From positions 3,124,001 through 3,188,000 of the forward strand of contig NZ_CP036536.1 of assembly GCF_005222225.1 (NCBI RefSeq): 64,000 bases of DNA, written 5' to 3'. A model generated the notes under the pieces. That model was not told the DNA's origin and searched no databases. It saw only the letters and a program-made list of their open reading frames with translations. Made by a program: the position numbers and the translations under genes. This document shows positions 59,544 to 64,000 of this stretch, in pieces. Source of the DNA: Salinimonas lutimaris. GTDB lineage: Bacteria > Pseudomonadota > Gammaproteobacteria > Enterobacterales > Alteromonadaceae. Each line of letters begins with the position of its first letter. Position 1 is the stretch's first letter.

Positions 59544-60896
59544 TCAGGCGATACGGCTAATATCGTTAAAGATGGCAATACCCATAACCATCAGGAGTAC
59601 TACCCCTCCAATCCGGAATCCCCATTCCTGTACTGTTTCAGATACAGGCTTCCCGGTTAACCATTCAATGGTGAAGTACATCAGATGACCACCATCGAGC
59701 ATAGGAAGAGGCAACAGATTGATTATGCCAAGGTTGACACTAATCAATGCCAGAAAGCTCAGAAAATATACCAGACCATATCCCGCGCTGACTCCAGCGC
59801 CCTGAGCAATAGATATTGGCCCACTCAAATTATTCAGCGATACATCACCGGTCAGCAGTTTGCCAATCATCGACACACTCAGTGTCATTAATCGCCAGGT
59901 TTTATCCGCTGCTTTACCCAATGCTTCCACCGGTCCGTACTGATGTACAAATACATAACCATCAGGCCAGGCATCAAACGTTGGGCTGACGCCCAGGTAA
60001 CCGGTCTGCCCCTGTGGCGTATCGCGCCGGGCGATAGTGGCATTAACCGACACGGTTTGTCCATCCCGTAACACGGTTAGTGCAACTTGTTCACCTGGCA
60101 TATCGCCAATGGATTGAACCAGTGATGACCATTCTTGAATTGGCTGACCATTGAACGCCTGCAATTCATCCCCCACCTTCAGGCCCGCCTGTTCAGCGGG
60201 GCTGTCAGGCGCAACCACTGCCAGCGTCAGCTGTGCATCAGGTCGAAACGGGGTGATTCCCAGGCTGCTTAATGCAGACTCTTTTTCGGGGTCAAAGTTC
60301 CAGTTGTTTACATTCAGCGTGGTATTTTGCGTACTGCCCTGGGCGTTATTCACCGTGACCGGAATCGCAGATTGTCCGATAAAGGATACCAGTTCAAGGT
60401 TCACCGCTTCCCAGTCGGCGGTCTCCCGCTGCCCTACAGCAGTTATTTGTGCACCAGAGTTAAGTCCTGCCTGCGCCGCAATAGATGAAGGTGCCACCTC
60501 ACCAACAACCGGCTTAACTGTCTGCAGGCCAATCAGGTTCATCACGAACAAAGCAAAAATGGCAAAAATAAAGTTTACCGCCGGGCCTGCCGCGATAATT
60601 GCCATGCGCTGGCCAATCGATTTATTATTAAATGCCCGGTCTTTCATTTCATCCGGAACAGTATCTACCCGCTCGTCGAGCATCTTTACATAGCCGCCCA
60701 GCGGAATCGCCGCTACGGCAAACTCGGTACCGTGTTTATCAGTGCGACGCCAGAATGGCTTGCCAAATCCAATTGAAAAGCGCTCGACATGGACCTTACA
60801 CAAACGGGCTACATAAAAATGCCCCCACTCATGAACCGCCACCAGAATACCCAGTGCAATGATAAATGCCCCAAGGCTCCACAAAAATGACAACAC
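59544..60896 (-). CDS. rseP: Site-2 zinc protease RseP
   Basis: Intramembrane protease cutting anti-sigma factor RseA in the envelope stress response. 450 residues. Zinc motif HEWGH with His22, Glu23 and His26 in the first membrane span, two PDZ domains (about 125-290), and the third metal ligand in PLPMLDGGHLM near the C-terminus. It shares one base with the dxr stop. Confidence 0.98.
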   Translation of the reverse strand: MLSFLWSLGAFIIALGILVAVHEWGHFYVARLCKVHVERFSIGFGKPFWRRTDKHGTEFAVAAIPLGGYVKMLDERVDTVPDEMKDRAFNNKSIGQRMAIIAAGPAVNFIFAIFALFVMNLIGLQTVKPVVGEVAPSSIAAQAGLNSGAQITAVGQRETADWEAVNLELVSFIGQSAIPVTVNNAQGSTQNTTLNVNNWNFDPEKESALSSLGITPFRPDAQLTLAVVAPDSPAEQAGLKVGDELQAFNGQPIQEWSSLVQSIGDMPGEQVALTVLRDGQTVSVNATIARRDTPQGQTGYLGVSPTFDAWPDGYVFVHQYGPVEALGKAADKTWRLMTLSVSMIGKLLTGDVSLNNLSGPISIAQGAGVSAGYGLVYFLSFLALISVNLGIINLLPLPMLDGGHLMYFTIEWLTGKPVSETVQEWGFRIGGVVLLMVMGIAIFNDISRIA

Positions 60897-62077
60897 TACA
60901 TCAACCCTCTGATCAATTCTGCTGCGGTATGGCGAGCGAGTTGGTCTTGCTCAAGAATCTGTTGGAGTGAGTAAACGTCAATAGGTTCCATCTTATTCAA
61001 TGTCTGCTCGTTGATTCTGGCAATATCACTAAAGCGAATCTGACCGTCCAGAAAAGCAGCCACAGCGACTTCGTTAGCCGCATTCAGACGGGTGGTGGCT
61101 GACTGGCCAACCCGGCAGGCTTCAATGGCTAAATATAAGTTGGGAAAGCGTGACCGGCACGGGGTAGAAAATGTGAGGTCAGCCAAAGTAGCAAAATCCA
61201 GCGGCCCGACCCCGGCATCAATCCGCTCCGGATAAGCCAGACCATAGGCTATGGGGGTGCGCATATCCGGGTTGCCCATTTGCGCAATCACTGAACCATC
61301 AACATATTGCACCATAGAATGAATGGTGCTTTGCGGATGTAGCACGACGGTAATGTCGTCCGGCGATGCTCCGAACAGCCAGCATGCTTCGATAAATTCG
61401 AGCCCTTTGTTCATCATCGTTGCTGAATCCACGGTGATTTTACGGCCCATGCTCCAGTTAGGGTGATAGCAGGCTTCTTCTACCGTGATGCTGTCAAAGT
61501 CAGTCAGCGGACGTTCCCTGAATGGACCGCCCGAGCCGGTCAGCAAAATACTGCTGATACCGGATGCCGGCAGATTGCCGTAGGTAAAGGTGTGCGGTAA
61601 ACACTGAAAAATAGCATTATGTTCACTGTCGATAGGCAAAATGGTCGCCCCCGACTGTTTGGCGGCATCCATAAACAAAGCACCGGACATCACCAGCGCT
61701 TCTTTGTTTGCCAGTAGAACACGCTTGCCCGCTTTTACCGCTGCCAGAGTGGGTAACAAACCCGCTGCGCCTACAATGGCGGCCATGACGGCATCGACTT
61801 CCGGAGCGCTTGATACATCTTCCAGCGCTTTGACACCACACAACACTTCAGACTGCACACCCATATCCGCAGCTAACGCTTTGGCTTCGGTGTAGCGCTG
61901 TTCATCGGCTACCACCACATAGCGCGCGCCGCAGGCCAGAGCCTGTTCCATGAGGGGGCGTAACTGGCTGTTGCCGGTAATAGCGAAAACCCGGTAACGT
62001 TCCGGATGACGTGCGATAACATCAAGGGTGCTGCAACCAATTGAACCGGTGGCCCCCAAAATCGTAATTGTCTGCAT
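60896..62077 (-). CDS. dxr: 1-deoxy-D-xylulose 5-phosphate reductoisomerase Dxr
   Basis: First committed step of the MEP isoprenoid pathway, feeding UppS downstream in the same locus. 393 residues from the ATG at 62077, which gives the normal N-terminus [14 protein letters not shown] with the NADPH loop. [11 protein letters not shown] holds metal and substrate ligands. A start 24 bases upstream is possible but atypical. The start shares one base with the cdsA stop (TGATG). Confidence 0.97.
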   Translation of the reverse strand: MQTITILGATGSIGCSTLDVIARHPERYRVFAITGNSQLRPLMEQALACGARYVVVADEQRYTEAKALAADMGVQSEVLCGVKALEDVSSAPEVDAVMAAIVGAAGLLPTLAAVKAGKRVLLANKEALVMSGALFMDAAKQSGATILPIDSEHNAIFQCLPHTFTYGNLPASGISSILLTGSGGPFRERPLTDFDSITVEEACYHPNWSMGRKITVDSATMMNKGLEFIEACWLFGASPDDITVVLHPQSTIHSMVQYVDGSVIAQMGNPDMRTPIAYGLAYPERIDAGVGPLDFATLADLTFSTPCRSRFPNLYLAIEACRVGQSATTRLNAANEVAVAAFLDGQIRFSDIARINEQTLNKMEPIDVYSLQQILEQDQLARHTAAELIRGLM

Positions 62078-62940
62078 CAGGCCATCCAGGTTACATAACA
62101 AAATGCAAACACCGGAAAGGCTGCAGTAAGGCTGTCGATTCTATCCAGTACACCGCCATGCCCGGGCAGCAGTTTACCGCTGTCTTTAATACCCGCGCAG
62201 CGTTTGAGCATACTTTCATTTAAATCGCCCAGCGCCGATACACCAACGGTAATCCCGCCAATCATCAGATGCAGCCAGATCATCGACATCGCCACGTGAT
62301 AATGCAGTGCAGCAAACGCAATGATGGCCACAGAGGCGGTCACCCCGCCCAGCAATCCTTCCAGAGTTTTGCCCGGTGATACGTTCGGGCGCAGCTTATG
62401 TCGACCAAACTTCACCCCGACAAAAAATGCGCCAATATCCGCCGCCCATACAATACCCAGTACGTAGAAAATCAGTGAAGAACCGTAGAAAGGATCCACA
62501 TCGTGCAGGCTGGTGCGCAGGCTCACCACCGCAACCCAGGTTGGAATCAGGGTAAGCGCGCCAAACAGCACACGGATGCTTTTACTGTTACGCCAGAAAG
62601 CAGAATAACGAGGATAGGCGATTATCATCGCCAGTGACACCACCCACCACAGTGCAGCGATGCCTAAAATGAAGTGATAAAGGCCGTGCAGCTTGCCCTG
62701 ATACCAGATTTGCGATACATCAACAATCGTCGACAAAAGCATACACACCGCAAAGGCTGCGACCATGAGGGCGAATTTTTTAGGACGTTCACATATCCCT
62801 GACATATTCGCCCATTCGTAAGCACCCAGACCGATGACACCGGCAATCGCTACTTCAAACCACCAAATGGGCAAAAATAAAATTGCAATCAGCGCCAGCG
62901 GCGCCAGGATTAATGCAGTTATTATACGTTGTTTTAGCAT
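62077..62940 (-). CDS. cdsA: Phosphatidate cytidylyltransferase CdsA
   Basis: Makes CDP-diacylglycerol for phospholipid synthesis. 287 residues from the ATG at 62940, preceded by GGAAG; the longer reading would overlap uppS. An integral membrane protein with about 8 spans and the C-terminal CDS signature [15 protein letters not shown]. Coupled to dxr by overlap. Confidence 0.96.
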   Translation of the reverse strand: MLKQRIITALILAPLALIAILFLPIWWFEVAIAGVIGLGAYEWANMSGICERPKKFALMVAAFAVCMLLSTIVDVSQIWYQGKLHGLYHFILGIAALWWVVSLAMIIAYPRYSAFWRNSKSIRVLFGALTLIPTWVAVVSLRTSLHDVDPFYGSSLIFYVLGIVWAADIGAFFVGVKFGRHKLRPNVSPGKTLEGLLGGVTASVAIIAFAALHYHVAMSMIWLHLMIGGITVGVSALGDLNESMLKRCAGIKDSGKLLPGHGGVLDRIDSLTAAFPVFAFCYVTWMA

Positions 62941-62995
62941 AGTGGCTTCCGGCTCCTTTGGGTCAGCCTGGTTACTGGCAAGTTCAGTATTAGCG

Positions 62996-63763
62996 TCAGA
63001 CGCTAATCTGTTCACCGGTTAAGCCGAACCGGCGCTGGCGAATATTGAAATCGTCGACAGCCTGCTGAAACACTTCTTCAGTAAAGTCAGGCCAAAGTAC
63101 GTCAGTAAAATACAATTCTGCATAAGCACATTGCCATAATAAGAAGTTACTGATTCGACGCTCGCCACCGGTACGAATCATCAGATCCAGTTCGGGTAGG
63201 TTGGCAGTTGAAATATAGCTAGAGAGGCTCTCTTCAGTGATATCACTAACCTGCTGTTTGCCGTCCAGCACGTTTTGAGCAACCTGTTTGGCTGCGTGGG
63301 TTATATCCCAGCGCCCACCATAGTTAGCAGCAATATTAAGGACCAGAGACTGGTTGTCCCGGGTTAATGCTTCTGCTTTTGCAATTTTGGCCTTCAATTT
63401 ATCGTCAAATGCAGACACATCACCGATAACCTGTAAGCGCACATCGTTTTTATGCAACCGCTTTACTTCGCTATTCAACACTAAATTAAACAGCTCCATC
63501 AGTACACTGACTTCTTCTTGCGGGCGCTTCCAGTTTTCACTGCTAAAGGCAAACAGTGTCAAAGACTTGATTCCCGTGGTTCGGGCAAAGCGAACAACAG
63601 CACGAACAGAATCTACACCTGCTTTATGACCAAATGTACGAATTTTGCCTTTCTTTTGAGCCCAGCGACCGTTGCCATCCATGATGATGGCAACATGCTG
63701 CGGCCCAGCCTGTTCTGGCTGGGCCGCTTCGGTCCGGGCGGGTTGTGACCGCTTAGATAACAT
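62996..63763 (-). CDS. uppS: Undecaprenyl diphosphate synthase UppS
   Basis: Condenses isopentenyl diphosphates to the C55 carrier lipid of cell-wall synthesis. 255 residues. Conserved [10 protein letters not shown] with Asp29, [14 protein letters not shown], and [15 protein letters not shown] near the C-terminus. A 20-residue N-terminal tail precedes the core. Eight bases after frr. Confidence 0.98.
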   Translation of the reverse strand: MLSKRSQPARTEAAQPEQAGPQHVAIIMDGNGRWAQKKGKIRTFGHKAGVDSVRAVVRFARTTGIKSLTLFAFSSENWKRPQEEVSVLMELFNLVLNSEVKRLHKNDVRLQVIGDVSAFDDKLKAKIAKAEALTRDNQSLVLNIAANYGGRWDITHAAKQVAQNVLDGKQQVSDITEESLSSYISTANLPELDLMIRTGGERRISNFLLWQCAYAELYFTDVLWPDFTEEVFQQAVDDFNIRQRRFGLTGEQISV

Positions 63764-63771
63764 GACCGCTT

Positions 63772-64000
63772 TTAGACTTCCATTAGCTCTTTTTCTTTCT
63801 CTGCCAGTTTCACATCAACTTGCTTGATGAAATCGTTGGTCAGAGTCTGAATATTTTCTTCTGCTGCGCGACTTTCGTCTTCGCTGATTTCCTTTTCTTT
63901 AAGTAGGTCCTTCACGTCACCGTTAGCATCACGACGAATGTTACGAATGGCAACTCGCGCTTGCTCAGCTTCGGCTCGAACCACTTTGATCAGGTCTTTA
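63772..64000 (-). CDS. frr: Ribosome recycling factor (partial, N-terminus off window)
   Basis: Splits post-termination ribosomes with EF-G. About 75 C-terminal residues are present, starting [20 protein letters not shown] and ending EKEKELMEV; the rest continues past the right edge. The visible part is the three-helix bundle end, with [20 protein letters not shown] typical of the family. First gene of the frr-uppS-cdsA-dxr run. Confidence 0.96.
   Translation of the reverse strand, partial: KDLIKVVRAEAEQARVAIRNIRRDANGDVKDLLKEKEISEDESRAAEENIQTLTNDFIKQVDVKLAEKEKELMEV

Overview
The window is about 64 kb of a gammaproteobacterial chromosome of roughly 50% G+C. Flagellar gene order (flgBCDEFGHIJKL, flagellins, flaG, fliD, flrABC), sigma-54/FlrA control, FlgP/FlgT outer-membrane proteins and flagellins starting MALTVNTN suggest an Alteromonadaceae member (Alteromonas/Salinimonas relatives). 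That placement is an inference from gene content, not a database result. I see no transposase, integrase, CRISPR array or prophage.

Region 1 (1-35404) is a polar-flagellum locus. From the left, on the minus strand, are the regulators flrC (cut by the window edge), flrB and flrA, then a short divergent flagellin. A pseudaminic-acid pathway follows, split into two convergent arms: pseF-pseG-pseI-pseH forward and pseB-pseC reverse. Next come a Maf flagellin glycosyltransferase, a 96-residue FliT-like protein, fliD, flaG, two near-identical flagellins, fliS, then flgL back to flgB, cheR and cheV. flgA, flgM and flgN run forward, and flgP and flgT are divergent from each other. Promoters can be read directly. 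Sigma-54 -24/-12 elements precede flrB, flgF and flgB. Sigma-28 (FliA) elements precede the first flagellin and flgM with exact consensus, and weaker versions precede the second flagellin, fliS and pseF. This gives the usual hierarchy: FlrA with sigma-54, then FlrBC, then hook and basal body, then FlgM release and FliA genes. It also places flagellin glycan synthesis under the late switch.

Region 2 (35405-47340) holds mixed housekeeping genes: tRNA-Arg(CCT), two small genes sharing a terminator, smrA, a 47-residue secreted or membrane peptide, purL, mltF, a 50-residue very basic peptide, tadA, a PspB-like membrane protein, a CPA2 cation/proton antiporter and a GGDEF diguanylate cyclase.

Region 3 (47341-64000) is the conserved envelope and macromolecule-synthesis run on the minus strand: frr (cut by the window edge), uppS, cdsA, dxr, rseP, bamA, skp, then fabZ, lpxA, lpxB, rnhB, dnaE, accA and tilS. 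The main departure from the classical order is that lpxD is absent between skp and fabZ. In its place is about 330 bp with a good terminator after skp, and both flanking genes appear to use TTG starts behind strong ribosome binding sites.

I found no convincing new multi-gene system. The points most worth following are the missing lpxD, the FliA-type promoter on the pse genes, the divergent short flagellin, the FliT-like gene, the absent flgO, and several small genes easily missed by annotation.
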